Shown: piece by piece, positions 8,658 through 19,546 of the stretch
Layout of the letters: the number at the start of each line of letters is the position of its first letter
Position numbering within the stretch: the stretch's first letter is position 1
Origin: Rhizobium sp. ZPR4
GTDB lineage: Bacteria > Pseudomonadota > Alphaproteobacteria > Rhizobiales > Rhizobiaceae
Direction: 5' to 3'
DNA length: 64,000 nt
Assembly (NCBI RefSeq): GCF_040215725.1
Contig: NZ_CP157967.1
Coordinates: 1,302,001-1,366,000, forward strand
Made by a program: the position numbers and the translations under genes
The notes under the pieces: model-generated
The model's input: the letters and a program-made list of their open reading frames with translations, nothing else
What the model was told of the DNA's origin: nothing
Databases searched by the model: none

Positions 8658-8834
8658 GCATTTTAGGTAACGTGTTGCCTGGGCGGAAAATCCAGGCATG
8701 TTCCAAACAGAATTCCACAGTATGACGCTGCTTCATAACGCTGTCATACTTACGGGTACATTTCGTCCCTCAAATCGGTGCCGCTTCGGCTCAACGCCGT
8801 TTGCCGCACCGTATGAACCGACAAGAGGAAGCTT

Positions 8835-9761
8835 ATGACCGAGATTACGGCTGCACTGGTGAAAGAACTGCGCGAAAAGTCTGGCGCAGGCATGATGGAC
8901 TGCAAGAAGGCGCTGACCGAAACGAACGGCGATATCGAAGCCGCGATCGACTGGCTGCGCGCCAAGGGCATCTCCAAGGCCGACAAGAAGTCTGGCCGCA
9001 CCGCCGCTGAAGGCCTGATCGCCATTGCCGGCGCCGGTCACAAGGCCGTTGTCGTCGAGCTCAACTCCGAAACCGACTTCGTTGCCCGCAACGATGCCTT
9101 CCAGGACCTCGCTCGCGGCGTTGCCGAAGTTGCGCTGTCCACCGACGGCACGGTCGAAGCCATTTCTGCCGCGACCTATCCCGCATCCGGCAAGCCGGTC
9201 GCCGACACCATCAAGGACGCGATCGCAACCATCGGCGAAAACATGACGCTTCGTCGTGCCGCCAAGCTGGAAGTCGAGCACGGCGTCGTGGCGACCTACA
9301 TCCACAACGCTGCCGGCGACGGCATCGGCAAGCTCGGCGTTCTGGTTGCCCTGAAGTCGGTCGGTGACAAGGCCGTGCTGACGTCGATCGGCCGCCAGGT
9401 TGCCATGCACATTGCTGCTACCAACCCGCTCGCTATCCGCGCCGAAGAAGTTGATGCCGCAGTCGCCGAGCGCGAACGCAACGTCTTCATCGAGCAGTCC
9501 CGCGAATCCGGCAAGCCGGAAGCCATCATCGAAAAGATGGTCGAAGGCCGCATGCGCAAGTTCTTCGAGGAAGTCGCTCTTCTCTCGCAGGCTTTCGTCA
9601 TCAACCCGGACCTGACGGTTGCTGCTGCCATCAAGGAAGCTGAAAAGACCGCCGGCGCCCCGATCGAAATCACCGGCATGGCCCGCCTGCTGCTCGGCGA
9701 AGGCGTCGAGAAGGAAGAAACCGACTTCGCTGCCGAAGTCGCGGCCGTCGCTAAGGGCTGA
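8835..9761 (+). CDS. tsf: Translation elongation factor Ts
   Basis: EF-Ts (308 residues) exchanges GDP for GTP on EF-Tu. The N-terminal UBA-like domain ([21 protein letters not shown]) and the TDFVARND core motif at about residues 80-87, which contacts EF-Tu, are both present, as is the repeated core domain. Length fits the alphaproteobacterial protein. The start has GAGGAAG upstream (8823-8832). Confidence 0.98.
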   Translation: MTEITAALVKELREKSGAGMMDCKKALTETNGDIEAAIDWLRAKGISKADKKSGRTAAEGLIAIAGAGHKAVVVELNSETDFVARNDAFQDLARGVAEVALSTDGTVEAISAATYPASGKPVADTIKDAIATIGENMTLRRAAKLEVEHGVVATYIHNAAGDGIGKLGVLVALKSVGDKAVLTSIGRQVAMHIAATNPLAIRAEEVDAAVAERERNVFIEQSRESGKPEAIIEKMVEGRMRKFFEEVALLSQAFVINPDLTVAAAIKEAEKTAGAPIEITGMARLLLGEGVEKEETDFAAEVAAVAKG

Positions 9762-9896
9762 TCGCCGAAAAGAGACATATCCTGGTTTGGTGAAACCATA
9801 TCAGGGAAAACGTATGGGCATCGCGTGACAACGCGGTGCCCTTCGTGTATCCGGCTTTCACAATCATTCCCCCGATGATCACTTCAAGGAGCTACG

Positions 9897-10616
9897 ATGT
9901 CCCAGCCGATCTACAAGCGCGTGTTGCTCAAGGCCTCCGGTGAAGCTCTGATGGGCAGCCAGGGATTCGGCATCGACGTCACCGTCGCCGACCGGATTGC
10001 CGGCGATATCGCGGAAGCGCGCGCCATGGGTGTCGAAGTCGGCGTCGTGGTCGGTGGCGGTAACATCTTCCGCGGCGTTGCGGTGGCCTCCAAGGGTGGC
10101 GACCGCGTGACCGGCGACCATATGGGCATGCTCGGCACGATTATCAACGCGCTGGCGCTGGCGACCTCGCTGCGCAAGCTCGATATCGACACCGTCGTAC
10201 TCTCGGCCATCTCCATGCCGGAAATCTGCGAAAGCTTCTCGCAGCGCGCCACGCTCTATCACCTCTCGCTCGGTCGCGTGGTGATCTTTGCCGGCGGCAC
10301 CGGCAATCCGTTCTTCACCACCGATTCTGCGGCCGCGCTGCGCGCCGCCGAGATGGGTGCCGAGGCGATCTTCAAGGGCACCCAGGTCGACGGCATCTAT
10401 TCCGCCGACCCGAAGAAGTTCCCCGATGCCGAGCGCTTCGACCATCTGACCCATAGTCAGGTGCTCGAGAAGGGGCTGGCCGTCATGGACGTGGCTGCCG
10501 TGGCGCTTGCACGCGAAAATTCAATTCCGATCGTCGTCTTCTCCATTCACGAGAAGGGCGGCTTCGCGGAAATCTTGACCGGCGGCGGCCGCAAGACCAT
10601 CGTATCAGACAATTGA
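9897..10616 (+). CDS. pyrH: Uridylate kinase (UMP kinase)
   Basis: PyrH (239 residues) phosphorylates UMP to UDP in pyrimidine synthesis and is hexameric in bacteria. It belongs to the amino-acid kinase family, seen in [13 protein letters not shown] at the N-terminus, [11 protein letters not shown], and the [18 protein letters not shown] nucleotide-binding segment. It follows tsf after 135 bp and precedes frr, a conserved order. AAGGAG lies seven bases before the ATG. Confidence 0.98.
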   Translation: MSQPIYKRVLLKASGEALMGSQGFGIDVTVADRIAGDIAEARAMGVEVGVVVGGGNIFRGVAVASKGGDRVTGDHMGMLGTIINALALATSLRKLDIDTVVLSAISMPEICESFSQRATLYHLSLGRVVIFAGGTGNPFFTTDSAAALRAAEMGAEAIFKGTQVDGIYSADPKKFPDAERFDHLTHSQVLEKGLAVMDVAAVALARENSIPIVVFSIHEKGGFAEILTGGGRKTIVSDN

Positions 10617-10671
10617 CATTCCTGTGACGCCGGGTCAGCCCGGTGTCGCCTCATTACAGGGGAGCATAGAC

Positions 10672-11232
10672 ATGAGTGAAGCCAGCGATCTCAAGGAACT
10701 GAAGCGCCGTATGGATGGTGCCATTGCGGCATTCAAGAGCGACATTGCCTCACTGCGCACCGGGCGCGCATCCGCCAACATTCTGGATCCGGTCACCATC
10801 GAAGCCTATGGTTCGCGCATGCCGCTGAACCAGGTTGCCAATATCACCGTACCGGAGCCGCGTATGCTGACCGTGTCCGTATGGGACAAGTCGATGGTTG
10901 GCGCCGTCGAGCGCTCGATCCGCGAATCCAATCTCGGCCTCAATCCGATCGTCGATGGTCAGAACCTGCGCATTCCGCTGCCGGAGCTCAATGAAGAGCG
11001 CCGCCGCTCGCTGGTGAAGGTTGCCCATGAATATGCCGAAAAGGCGAAGGTGGCGATTCGCCATGTCCGCCGCGACGGTATGGACGGCCTCAAAAAGGCC
11101 GAAAAGGACGGCGTAATCGGTCAGGACGAGAGCCGCTCGCTCTCCGAACGTGTGCAGAAGATGACGGATGAGACGATTTCGGAAGTCGACCGCTTGCTAG
11201 CCGACAAAGAAAAGGAAATCATGCAGGTCTGA
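10672..11232 (+). CDS. frr: Ribosome recycling factor
   Basis: RRF (186 residues) splits post-termination ribosomes together with EF-G. The ATG at 10672 was chosen because AGGGGAGC lies just upstream and the product then starts [18 protein letters not shown], matching normal RRF length; a longer in-frame opening at 10624 adds an unrelated tail. It shows the [21 protein letters not shown] and [27 protein letters not shown] type signatures in shortened form here: LRTGRAS and AIRHVRRDG. Confidence 0.97.
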   Translation: MSEASDLKELKRRMDGAIAAFKSDIASLRTGRASANILDPVTIEAYGSRMPLNQVANITVPEPRMLTVSVWDKSMVGAVERSIRESNLGLNPIVDGQNLRIPLPELNEERRRSLVKVAHEYAEKAKVAIRHVRRDGMDGLKKAEKDGVIGQDESRSLSERVQKMTDETISEVDRLLADKEKEIMQV

Positions 11233-11341
11233 TCGTACGCTGGGGAGTGTCGCGCTTTCGATTTTCGCAATATTGAAAGCGGCGACTGCGCCCTAGATTA
11301 TGAGGCCAGAGCATCTTTCCGCCGAACGAAACCGGACCCCT

Positions 11342-12088
11342 ATGTCAGCTCCTACGTTCTCTGTCGTACCTGAACACGTTGCCATCATCATGGATGGCAA
11401 CGGTCGCTGGGCCAATGCGCGCGGCCTTCCGCGCACCATGGGCCATCGCAAGGGCGTGGAGGCGGTTCGCGAGACGGTGCGGGCAGCCGGCGATATCGGC
11501 ATAAAATATCTCACTCTTTTCGCTTTCTCCTCGGAGAACTGGCGCCGTCCCGAGGCGGAGGTGAGCGATCTCCTCGGCCTCCTCAAGGCTTTCATCCGTC
11601 GGGACCTTGCAGAACTTCATCGCCAGAACGTGCGCATCCGCGTCATCGGCGATCGCACTGGTCTGCGCGGCGATATCCTGCCCTTGCTGATCGAGGCGGA
11701 GGAGACCACCCGGAACAATACGGCCCTGACGCTGGTCATTGCCTTCAATTATGGTTCGCGCGATGAAATCACGCGTGCCTTTGCCGGCCTTGCAAAGGAT
11801 GTCGAGGCGGGGCGGCTGCGCCCGCAGGATATCACTCCGGAGCTGGTCGATACCCGTCTGGACACTGCCGGCATTCCTGATCCGGATCTCATTATCCGCA
11901 CGAGCGGCGAAGAGCGGCTCTCGAATTTCCTGCTCTGGCAGGCCGCCTATTCCGAATTCATGTTCGTGCCGGACTATTGGCCCGATTTCAGCCGCGATCT
12001 CTTCTTTGCCGCACTGGAGAAATATGCTGCGCGCGACCGGCGCTTTGGCGGGCTTTCCGCCAAGCAGGCGGCGGCCGTGGGGTCTTGA
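11342..12088 (+). CDS. uppS: Isoprenyl transferase (undecaprenyl diphosphate synthase)
   Basis: The 248-residue cis-prenyltransferase extends farnesyl diphosphate with isopentenyl diphosphate to make the C55 carrier for peptidoglycan and polysaccharides. The catalytic aspartate is D18 in [22 protein letters not shown] and the C-terminal [20 protein letters not shown] confirm the family. The ATG at 11342 is preferred over 11300, which would add a non-conserved leader. Its stop overlaps the cdsA start (TGATG). Confidence 0.96.
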   Translation: MSAPTFSVVPEHVAIIMDGNGRWANARGLPRTMGHRKGVEAVRETVRAAGDIGIKYLTLFAFSSENWRRPEAEVSDLLGLLKAFIRRDLAELHRQNVRIRVIGDRTGLRGDILPLLIEAEETTRNNTALTLVIAFNYGSRDEITRAFAGLAKDVEAGRLRPQDITPELVDTRLDTAGIPDPDLIIRTSGEERLSNFLLWQAAYSEFMFVPDYWPDFSRDLFFAALEKYAARDRRFGGLSAKQAAAVGS

Positions 12089-12921
12089 TGAGTCGCGAAC
12101 TCAGGCTGCGTATCATCTCCGGCTTCATTCTCGCCGTCATCGTTCTTGCCGCTACTTGGTATGGCGGCTCGGGTTTTCGGCTGCTGGCGGCCGTGATCGG
12201 CCTGCTCGTCTATTATGAATGGTCGACGATATCGGATCTGCACGGCCGTGATCCCCAGGGAAACGCGCTCGGCTGGCTTGGGCTCGTATTGATCGCGGGT
12301 GCGACGGCATTAAGCGAATCCGTCTATTCCATCGAGGTTCTGGCCGCCTTCGTTGCCGTCACGGCGATCATGGTCGCCGTGCGTGGCAAGAGCTGGTGGC
12401 TACCGGGCGGCATATTCTATTCCGGATTGACGGCGATTGCCCTTGCCGAGATCCGCGATGACGATTTTCGTGGCTTCGTGCTGATGTTGTTCATTTTTGC
12501 CACGGTATGGGCGACCGACATCTTTGCCTATTTCGTCGGCCGGGCTATCGGCGGGCCGAAGCTCGCGCCGAGCATATCGCCGGGCAAGACCTGGTCGGGC
12601 GCCATCGGCGGTGCTATCGCGGCCGTCATCGCGGGAACGGCGGTGGTCTGGAGCTTCTTTTCAGCCGAAGATCTGTGGATTCCTCTCCTTGCCCTGGTGC
12701 TTTCCGTCTGCAGTCAGATCGGCGATCTGTTCGAGTCGTTCGTCAAGCGCAAGTTTGGCGTGAAAGACTCCAGCCATCTGATTCCCGGGCATGGCGGCGT
12801 CATGGATCGGGTCGATGGACTAATTTTTGCTTGTTTTGCAGCGTTTTTGTTGGCTATCGTAATATCGCTGACAATGAGCGGCGAGACCTTTTCATTGGGC
12901 GGCGTTCTGCTCGGGGTCTGA
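12088..12921 (+). CDS. cdsA: Phosphatidate cytidylyltransferase
   Basis: CdsA (277 residues) makes CDP-diacylglycerol from phosphatidate and CTP, the branch point of phospholipid synthesis. The ATG at 12088 overlaps the uppS stop. The protein is mostly hydrophobic, with about eight membrane segments, and has the C-terminal CDS signature: SFVKRKFGVKDSSHLIPGHGG followed by MDRVDG. The SPGKTWSG motif is also present. It lies in the conserved uppS-cdsA-rseP order; dxr, present here in many alphaproteobacteria, is absent. Confidence 0.96.
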   Translation: MSRELRLRIISGFILAVIVLAATWYGGSGFRLLAAVIGLLVYYEWSTISDLHGRDPQGNALGWLGLVLIAGATALSESVYSIEVLAAFVAVTAIMVAVRGKSWWLPGGIFYSGLTAIALAEIRDDDFRGFVLMLFIFATVWATDIFAYFVGRAIGGPKLAPSISPGKTWSGAIGGAIAAVIAGTAVVWSFFSAEDLWIPLLALVLSVCSQIGDLFESFVKRKFGVKDSSHLIPGHGGVMDRVDGLIFACFAAFLLAIVISLTMSGETFSLGGVLLGV

Positions 12922-12944
12922 ATTAACACGAACAGGATCGTTGC

Positions 12945-14618
12945 ATGGGTAGCGCGGCTGGCTTCATCGGTTTCTTGACGAACAATGTCATCACATTTGT
13001 CTTTGTGTTGTCGTTGCTCGTTTTTGTGCACGAGATGGGCCACTATCTGGTCGGTCGCTGGTCCGGCATCCGCATCATGGCCTTTTCGATCGGCTTCGGG
13101 CCGGAGATTGCCGGATTTACCGACAGACACGGCACGCGCTGGAAGCTCTCCCTCATTCCGCTCGGCGGTTATGTACGATTCTTCGGCGACGAGGATGCCT
13201 CCAGCAAGACCGACGTGGATCAGCTCTCGGCCATGACGGAGGAGGAGCGCGCCCAATCCTTCGCCGGAGCCAAGCTTTGGAAGCGGGCTGCAACCGTTGC
13301 AGCGGGACCGATCGCCAATTTCCTCCTCGCTATTGCGATCTTCGCAGTCCTTTTCAGCGTTTACGGCCGCACGGTTGCCGATCCCGTCGTGGCCATGGTG
13401 ACGCGCGACGGCGCGGCCGCGGAAGCCGGCATCGAACCGGGCGACCGCCTGATCGCAGTCGACGGCAACAAGGTGACGACGTTCGATGAAGTGCAGCGCT
13501 ATGTCGGGCTGCGTCCGGGCCGCACGATTGTGCTGACTGTCGACCGCGACGGTCAGAATCGCGATTTCCGGATCGTTCCGAAACTCGTCGAGGACACGGA
13601 TCAGTTCGGCAACAAGATGGAGATGGGCCGCATCGGTATCGCACTCGTCGATCCCGTCGTGACCGCGATAGAGCCGGCTGGACCGGCAGCAAAGGCCGGC
13701 GTGCAGGCGGGAGATCGCCTGATTGCCGTCGATGGCAACAACGCCGCCACCTATTACGATATCGGCCGCTATATCGCCGAGCGCCCCGGCAAGAGCATCG
13801 TGCTGACCATACAGCGCAATGGCGCGATCCGCGATTTGCCGATCGTGACGGCGACATTGGTGGATACGGATGCATCCGGCAACAAGAAAGATGTCGGCAG
13901 CATCGGCATCGCGCCGATCGATCCCCTGATTGCATCGATCGGTTCCGACAGCCCGGCTCAGACGGCCGGCTTGGAACTTGGTGATCGCATTCTTTCTGTG
14001 GATGGACGAGAGATCAGCTCCATCGGCGAAGTACAGCGTTATGCGGCAGCTCACGCCGACAAGCCCATGGCGCTGTCGGTCGAACGCAACGGCCAGACAC
14101 GCGACGTGACAGTGACACCGAAAAAGTCGGAAGAGACCGATATCTTCGGCGCCAGAACGGAGATTGCCACGATCGGCATCAGCGATGGGCAGAAGCCTAT
14201 CAGGCTGCGTTACGAGGCTTATGGGCCGCTGCAGGCGCTTACCGAAGGTGTGAAGCAGACCGGCAGCATCGTTTCCGGCACCTTCGAATATATCGGCAAC
14301 GTCATCGGCGGATACATGAAGGCCGATCAGCTTGGCGGGCCTATCCGGGTTGCGCAACTCTCCGGACAAATGGCAACCCTGGGTTTTTCTGCGGTGCTCC
14401 AATTCGCCGCCATACTTTCTGTTTCAATAGGGTTATTAAATTTGATGCCGGTCCCGGTACTTGATGGCGGGCATCTGATGTTCTATGCGATTGAAGCTGT
14501 AAGGGGAAAACCTCTGGGTGCACGAGCGCAGGATATCGCTTTCCGGATTGGATTTGCGATGGTGCTCTCGCTCATGGTGTTTGCGACCTGGAACGATATT
14601 AGTTCCAGAATAGGCTAG
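12945..14618 (+). CDS. rseP: RIP site-2 metalloprotease RseP with three tandem PDZ domains
   Basis: This inner-membrane zinc protease cleaves substrates within the membrane, classically anti-sigma factors. The zinc site is HEMGH at residues 29-33, and the C-terminal site NLMPVPVLDGGH is intact. At 557 residues it exceeds the usual 370-450. The surplus is explained by three PDZ modules, at about 148-237, 238-327 and 328-417, each exactly 90 residues, marked by GDRLIAVDGN, GDRLIAVDGN and GDRILSVDGR. The bacterial norm is one or two. It precedes bamA as in many proteobacteria. The protease call is firm; the effect of the third PDZ is unknown. Confidence 0.95.
   Translation: MGSAAGFIGFLTNNVITFVFVLSLLVFVHEMGHYLVGRWSGIRIMAFSIGFGPEIAGFTDRHGTRWKLSLIPLGGYVRFFGDEDASSKTDVDQLSAMTEEERAQSFAGAKLWKRAATVAAGPIANFLLAIAIFAVLFSVYGRTVADPVVAMVTRDGAAAEAGIEPGDRLIAVDGNKVTTFDEVQRYVGLRPGRTIVLTVDRDGQNRDFRIVPKLVEDTDQFGNKMEMGRIGIALVDPVVTAIEPAGPAAKAGVQAGDRLIAVDGNNAATYYDIGRYIAERPGKSIVLTIQRNGAIRDLPIVTATLVDTDASGNKKDVGSIGIAPIDPLIASIGSDSPAQTAGLELGDRILSVDGREISSIGEVQRYAAAHADKPMALSVERNGQTRDVTVTPKKSEETDIFGARTEIATIGISDGQKPIRLRYEAYGPLQALTEGVKQTGSIVSGTFEYIGNVIGGYMKADQLGGPIRVAQLSGQMATLGFSAVLQFAAILSVSIGLLNLMPVPVLDGGHLMFYAIEAVRGKPLGARAQDIAFRIGFAMVLSLMVFATWNDISSRIG
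13386..14195 (+). repeat. Three in-frame 270-bp repeats within rseP (PDZ triplication)
   Basis: Equivalent positions recur at exactly 270-bp spacing: the codons for GDRL/GDRI start at 13441, 13711 and 13981. Copies one and two are closest (shared GDRLIAVDGN and a DxxGNK segment before GIGIA-type ends); copy three is more diverged. The phase is perfect with no indels, so the unit is exactly 90 codons. Confidence 0.85.
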
Positions 14619-14815
14619 TGGGGCGACGAGAGGAAAATTACGATTTATTTACGATGTTTCAAAGCCGTAGTGGCGAATGGGCCACGCTTTGAAATGAAGT
14701 AAACAGAAATTAACGTGCTCCCTTGCTTGTATGTCAAAAGCGGGTAAAACGACACACGTGGCCGGAATCGGGTTCGCTCGGGGCTGGGGACGATTGAAAA
14801 AAGGTAAGAAGTGAA

Positions 14816-17149
14816 ATGAAGGCTGGTTCAAAATTTTTGAACGCAGTGTCGGCGGTAGCGCTGTCTGCAGGTGTTGTTGCGTCGGGCGCTGGTGTGATCA
14901 CCCTTGCCTCTGTTTCAGTCGCGGAAGCAGCTGTTATTCAGCGGGTTGACGTTCGCGGGGCTGGGCGTGTCGGTGAGACGGCTGTCCGGGATAATATCAC
15001 CATTAAGCCCGGTAAGAGCTTCTCCCCCAGTGACATCGACGCTTCGGTGAAGCAGCTTTATGCCACCGGATATTTCTCGGATGTCCACATCACCGTTTCG
15101 GGCGGCACGCTGGTCGTATCGGTCAGCGAAAACAAGCTCATCAACGCCGTGGTCTTCAACGGCAACCGAAAGATCAAGGATGACAAGCTGCAGGGGATCG
15201 TCCAGACCCATGCGGCAGGCCCGTATAACGAAGCGACCGTCCAGGCTGACGTCAAGACCATCAAGGATGCCTATGCATCCATTGGTCGTAACGATGTGCA
15301 GGTAACGACGCAGACCGCCGAGGTCGCGCCGGGCCGCCTGAACGTGGCCTTCGTCATCAACGAAGGTGATCGCACCAAGATCGACAAGATCAATTTCTCC
15401 GGCAACCAGGCCTATGGCAGCGGTCGCCTTGCTTCGGTCATCAGCACGAAGAAGAGCAACTTCCTGTCGTTCCTGACGCGTAAGGACGTTTACAGCCCCG
15501 AGCGCCTGCAGGGCGATCAGGATCAGCTGCGTCAGTTCTACTACAACCATGGTTATGCCGATTTCCGCGTCGTCAGCGCCGATGCGACGCTGAACGAGCA
15601 GAACAACGAATACACGCTGAATTTCAACGTCGATGAAGGTCCGCGTTATACCTACGGCGACATCAACGTCATCTCGACCGTCGAAGGCATCAATGCCGAC
15701 GAGCTGAAGGGCCTTGTCATCACCCACAAGGGCGATGTTTACAGCGCCAAGGATATCCAGACTTCGATCGAGAACATTTCCAAGCGCGTCGCGGCTGCTG
15801 GCTATCCATTCGCCCGCATCACGCCGCGTGGTAACCGCGATCTGTCCGGTCACACCATCGGTATCGAATATCTCGTCGACCAGGGCGAGCGCGCCTATGT
15901 CGAGCGCATCGAAATCCGCGGCAACACCCGCACGCGCGATTACGTCATCCGCCGCGAGTTCGACCTTAACGAAGGCGATGCCTTCAATCAGGAAATGATC
16001 ACGCGCGCCAAGCGTCGCCTTGATGCGCTCGGCTACTTCACCAAGGTCGATATCTCGACGGCTCAGGGCAGCGCTCCGGACCGCGTCATCGTCATCGTCA
16101 ATGTCGAAGATCAGCCGACCGGCTCCTTCGGTATCGGTGCCGGCTACGCTGTCGGCAACAATGGCGGCCTGCTTCTGGAAGCTTCGGTCGAAGAAAAGAA
16201 CTTCCTCGGCCGCGGTCAGTACATTCGCCTCGCCGCAGGTGCCGGTACGGAAGGTAATCGTACCTACAACATCTCGTTCACCGAGCCTTATTTCCTCGGT
16301 TATCGTCTGGCTGCCGGTTTCGATATCTTCAAGAACCAGACGTCGAGCGACGATTACTACGATTATTCGGAAGAAGGCTTCTCGCTGCGCGTCACCGCGC
16401 CGATCACCGAGAATCTGGCGACGACCCTGCGCTACAACTACAAGCGCCTGACCTACGATGGCACGAACGATTGGCAAAACAATCTTTCGGCTCCGTATCT
16501 CAACCTCGTCGAGAACGGTCCGTGGGTACAGTCGACGGTCTCGCAGACCTTCACCTACAACACGCTGGACGATCAGAATCTTCCGCGCGAAGGCCTCATC
16601 GCCAAGTTCACGCATGAATTTGCGGGTCTCGGCGGCGACTCTGACTTCTACAAGTTGAGCGGCAAGGCTCGTTACTATCAGATGATCAGCGACGAAGCCG
16701 ATATCATCGGCTCGCTGACGGTGGGTGCCGGCTACGTGATGCCGACGAATGGCAAGCTGAACGTCTTTGATCAGTTCACGCTCGGCGGCCGTGAAATCCG
16801 CGGCTTCGAAAATGCCGGTATCGGTCCGCGTTCGTCGCATGGCGATCCGCTCGGTGGTACGACCTACTTCACCGCTTCGGCTGAAGCCAGCATGCCGATG
16901 CCGGGTGTTCCCCAGGATATCGGCTTGCGTATTGCAGCCTTCGCTGACGCAGGCACGCTCTACGGCAACAAGGCGAATCTCTTCGGCGATACGCTTCACA
17001 ATGACAACTCGATCCGTGCATCGCTCGGTGCTGGTCTGATCTGGTCGTCGCCGTTCGGTGTCATCCGCGTTGACTATGCTGTGCCGGTTCTCAAGGAAGA
17101 CTACGACAAGGTTGAGAATTTCCGGTTTGGCATCGCCAACCAGTTCTGA
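14816..17149 (+). CDS. bamA: Outer membrane protein assembly factor BamA
   Basis: BamA (777 residues) inserts beta-barrel proteins into the outer membrane. An N-terminal signal peptide is followed by five POTRA repeats (about residues 40-430, with [27 protein letters not shown] and [18 protein letters not shown]) and a 16-strand barrel. The VRGF-type loop motif appears as [13 protein letters not shown], and the protein ends in phenylalanine (GIANQF), as required for barrel recognition. GGTAAGAAG precedes the ATG. It lies between rseP and lpxD; the chaperone gene skp, often found here, is missing. Confidence 0.97.
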   Translation: MKAGSKFLNAVSAVALSAGVVASGAGVITLASVSVAEAAVIQRVDVRGAGRVGETAVRDNITIKPGKSFSPSDIDASVKQLYATGYFSDVHITVSGGTLVVSVSENKLINAVVFNGNRKIKDDKLQGIVQTHAAGPYNEATVQADVKTIKDAYASIGRNDVQVTTQTAEVAPGRLNVAFVINEGDRTKIDKINFSGNQAYGSGRLASVISTKKSNFLSFLTRKDVYSPERLQGDQDQLRQFYYNHGYADFRVVSADATLNEQNNEYTLNFNVDEGPRYTYGDINVISTVEGINADELKGLVITHKGDVYSAKDIQTSIENISKRVAAAGYPFARITPRGNRDLSGHTIGIEYLVDQGERAYVERIEIRGNTRTRDYVIRREFDLNEGDAFNQEMITRAKRRLDALGYFTKVDISTAQGSAPDRVIVIVNVEDQPTGSFGIGAGYAVGNNGGLLLEASVEEKNFLGRGQYIRLAAGAGTEGNRTYNISFTEPYFLGYRLAAGFDIFKNQTSSDDYYDYSEEGFSLRVTAPITENLATTLRYNYKRLTYDGTNDWQNNLSAPYLNLVENGPWVQSTVSQTFTYNTLDDQNLPREGLIAKFTHEFAGLGGDSDFYKLSGKARYYQMISDEADIIGSLTVGAGYVMPTNGKLNVFDQFTLGGREIRGFENAGIGPRSSHGDPLGGTTYFTASAEASMPMPGVPQDIGLRIAAFADAGTLYGNKANLFGDTLHNDNSIRASLGAGLIWSSPFGVIRVDYAVPVLKEDYDKVENFRFGIANQF

Positions 17150-17189
17150 TATCGGCAGTCCAGAACTGCGGGCTTGAACACCGTTCTGG
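17141..17189 (+). promoter_or_regulatory. Mutually exclusive hairpins across the bamA stop and lpxD ribosome site
   Basis: Segment A, CAGTTCTG (17141-17148, containing the bamA stop), can pair perfectly with B, CAGAACTG (17161-17168). B, read as CCAGAAC (17160-17166), can instead pair perfectly with C, GTTCTGG (17183-17189), which runs into the lpxD Shine-Dalgarno GGAG (17188-17191). The two pairings exclude each other. A link between bamA termination and lpxD initiation is inferred. Confidence 0.35.
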
Positions 17190-17199
17190 AGCTGTGCTT

Positions 17200-18267
17200 A
17201 TGGAACATACTGGTTTTTTCCCGCCCCATGGTGGCGTCAGCTTGAAACAATTGGCTGAGCATCTTGGGGCGGAATTGGCTGATGCGACTTCTTCGGAGGT
17301 CGTCATCAGATCTATCGCTCCCGTCTATCGGGCGGGCGAAGGTGATGTTTGTTATATCCTTTCCCGAAAGAATCGAGCTGAGCTGGAGACCTGCAAGGCT
17401 TCAGCCATCATTTGCCTACCGGCGCTGAAATCTTTCGTTCCCGATCATATCCCGGTACTTCTGTCGAAGAAGCCGCATACGGATTTCGCCATTGCCGGTG
17501 CGTTGCTGCATCCGCAAGCCATGCGCCCGGTTACGTTCACCGTGAATCCGCGTGTAATTTCCCCTGCTGCGACGATCGACGCGACTGCGAAGCTGGAGGC
17601 CGATATCGGCGTCGAGCCGGGTGCGATCATCGGCCCGGGCGCGGAGATCGGCGAGGGGACCTATATCGGCCCCAACGCCCTTATCGGACCGGGCGTCAAG
17701 ATCGGGCGCAATTGCAGCATCGGCGGCGGTGCGAGCGTGCTCTGTGCCTATCTCGGCAATGGCGTCATCATCCACAATGGCACGCGCATTGGGCAGGACG
17801 GTTTTGGTTATGCGCCTGGGCCGCGCGGTATGGTCAAGATCGTGCAGATCGGCCGCGTCATCATCCAGGACAATGTCGAGATCGGCGCCAATACGACGAT
17901 CGATCGCGGCACCATGGATGATACCGTGATCGGCGAAGGCACGAAGATCGACAATCAGGTCCAGATCGGACATAACGTCCGCATCGGTCGCCACTGTGCC
18001 ATCGTCAGTCAGGTCGGCATTGCCGGCAGTACGGTGATCGGCGATGGTGTGCAGATCGGTGGTCAGGCGGGCCTCAATGGGCATATCCACATCGGCGACG
18101 GCGCGCAGATCGGTGCCAAGAGCGGCGTGATGAACAGCATCCCGGCCGGCGAGCGCTATGCGGGTCTTCCGGCGCGGCCGCTTTGGGATTTTCTAAGGGA
18201 ATCGGCGGAGATCGCAAAGCGGTCAGGAGCCAGAGACAAGAAAGACGGGAGTGCGGAGCATGACTGA
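17200..18267 (+). CDS. lpxD: UDP-3-O-(3-hydroxyacyl)glucosamine N-acyltransferase
   Basis: LpxD (355 residues) adds the second 3-hydroxyacyl chain in lipid A synthesis. It has an N-terminal uridine-binding domain and then a left-handed beta-helix of hexapeptide repeats ([37 protein letters not shown]). The catalytic histidine lies in [12 protein letters not shown] 17200 has GGAG eight bases upstream; a GTG at 17194 is too close to that site. It overlaps fabZ by eight bases. Confidence 0.97.
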   Translation: MEHTGFFPPHGGVSLKQLAEHLGAELADATSSEVVIRSIAPVYRAGEGDVCYILSRKNRAELETCKASAIICLPALKSFVPDHIPVLLSKKPHTDFAIAGALLHPQAMRPVTFTVNPRVISPAATIDATAKLEADIGVEPGAIIGPGAEIGEGTYIGPNALIGPGVKIGRNCSIGGGASVLCAYLGNGVIIHNGTRIGQDGFGYAPGPRGMVKIVQIGRVIIQDNVEIGANTTIDRGTMDDTVIGEGTKIDNQVQIGHNVRIGRHCAIVSQVGIAGSTVIGDGVQIGGQAGLNGHIHIGDGAQIGAKSGVMNSIPAGERYAGLPARPLWDFLRESAEIAKRSGARDKKDGSAEHD

Positions 18268-18733
18268 AGAAGCCAAGGCGTCGTTGTCGTCGGCTGACAT
18301 TCTGGAAATTATGAAGCTTTTGCCGCATCGCTATCCCATGCTCATGGTCGATCGGATCATCGAGATCGATAGCGATAATTCCGCGATCGGCATCAAGAAC
18401 GTGACGGCCAACGAGCCGCAATTCACTGGCCATTTTCCGAGTTCTCCGATTATGCCGGGCGTGCTGCTCATTGAAGGCATGGCGCAGACCGCCGGCGCGA
18501 TCTGCGCCCGCAAGGACGGCATCGGCGGCAACCTCGTCTACTTCATGACGATCGATAATGCCCGCTTCCGCAAGCCGGTCGTTCCGGGCGACCGCGTCGA
18601 ATTCCATGTCGTCAAGCAGAAGCAGCGCGGCACCATCTGGAAATTCCATTGCGATGCCAAGGTCGACGGTTCTTTGGTCGCCGAGGCCGATATCGGTGCG
18701 ATGATCGTACGGAAGGACCAGGAACAGGCATGA
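18260..18733 (+). CDS. fabZ: 3-hydroxyacyl-ACP dehydratase FabZ
   Basis: FabZ (157 residues) dehydrates beta-hydroxyacyl-ACP in fatty acid elongation and so competes with LpxA/LpxD for hydroxyacyl-ACP, which explains its place between them. The catalytic histidine is in [14 protein letters not shown] and the acidic partner in [14 protein letters not shown]. Length is typical. Its start lies inside lpxD and its stop overlaps the lpxA ATG (ATGA), so the three genes are translationally coupled. Confidence 0.97.
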   Translation: MTEEAKASLSSADILEIMKLLPHRYPMLMVDRIIEIDSDNSAIGIKNVTANEPQFTGHFPSSPIMPGVLLIEGMAQTAGAICARKDGIGGNLVYFMTIDNARFRKPVVPGDRVEFHVVKQKQRGTIWKFHCDAKVDGSLVAEADIGAMIVRKDQEQA

Positions 18734-19545
18734 GCAGCATCGCAAAGAGCGCCCGCATTCATAAGCTGGCGGTTATCGAAGACGGCGCGGTCGTCGGCGA
18801 GAATGTTGTTGTCGGTCCGTTCTGCTATGTCGGTCCCAAAGTTGTGCTGCATGACGATATTCAGTTGCTCAACAATGCCGTCGTGACGGGTCGTACGACG
18901 ATCGGCAAGGGAACCAAGATCTTTCCGATGGCCGTTGTTGGCGGTGATCCGCAGAGCGTTCATCATCACGGCGAGGAAACGACGCTTGATATCGGCGAGA
19001 ACTGCACGATCCGCGAGGGCGTGACGATCAACACCGGCACGGCCGATTACGGTGGCAAGACGATCGTTGGCAACAACAACCTGTTTCTTGCCAACTCGCA
19101 TGTCGCTCACGACTGCCGCGTCGGCAACAACGTCATCATGTCGAACAACGTCATGCTGGCTGGACATGTCACCATCGAGGATCGCGCCATTCTTGGCGGC
19201 GGTTGCGCGGTACATCAGTTTACCCGCATTGGTCGACAGGCTTTTATCGGTGGTCTCACGGCTGCGAGCTATGATGTTATTCCCTATGGCATGCTGAACG
19301 GCAATCCGGGCGTGCTTTCCGGGCTGAATATCGTCGGCATGACGCGCGCGGGCATCGACCGCGCTGTCATTCATCGCGTTCGCCGCGCTTACAAGAGCAT
19401 CTTCGAGACCGAAGGTTCGGTTCGCGATAATGCAGCCGCCATCCGCGATGAATATGCCGACTGCAAGGAAGCGATGGAAATTCTCGATTTCATCGCTGCC
19501 GATAGCGATCGCGCACTGTCGTCGCCCAATCGCGGCAAGGCCTGA
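18730..19545 (+). CDS. lpxA: UDP-N-acetylglucosamine O-acyltransferase
   Basis: LpxA (271 residues) catalyses the first step of lipid A synthesis, moving a 3-hydroxyacyl chain from ACP to UDP-GlcNAc. It has the hexapeptide-repeat helix and the catalytic region [20 protein letters not shown], then [19 protein letters not shown] and a helical C-terminus ([12 protein letters not shown]). The ATG overlaps the fabZ stop, and the GTG of lpxI follows one base after the lpxA stop. Confidence 0.97.
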   Translation: MSSIAKSARIHKLAVIEDGAVVGENVVVGPFCYVGPKVVLHDDIQLLNNAVVTGRTTIGKGTKIFPMAVVGGDPQSVHHHGEETTLDIGENCTIREGVTINTGTADYGGKTIVGNNNLFLANSHVAHDCRVGNNVIMSNNVMLAGHVTIEDRAILGGGCAVHQFTRIGRQAFIGGLTAASYDVIPYGMLNGNPGVLSGLNIVGMTRAGIDRAVIHRVRRAYKSIFETEGSVRDNAAAIRDEYADCKEAMEILDFIAADSDRALSSPNRGKA

Positions 19546-19546
19546 A

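Noticed and set aside
14915..16999. A very long open frame antisense to bamA (694 codons).
   Set aside because: It is the mirror of a G+C-rich, codon-biased gene; the bamA frame has all family motifs and the antisense product has none.
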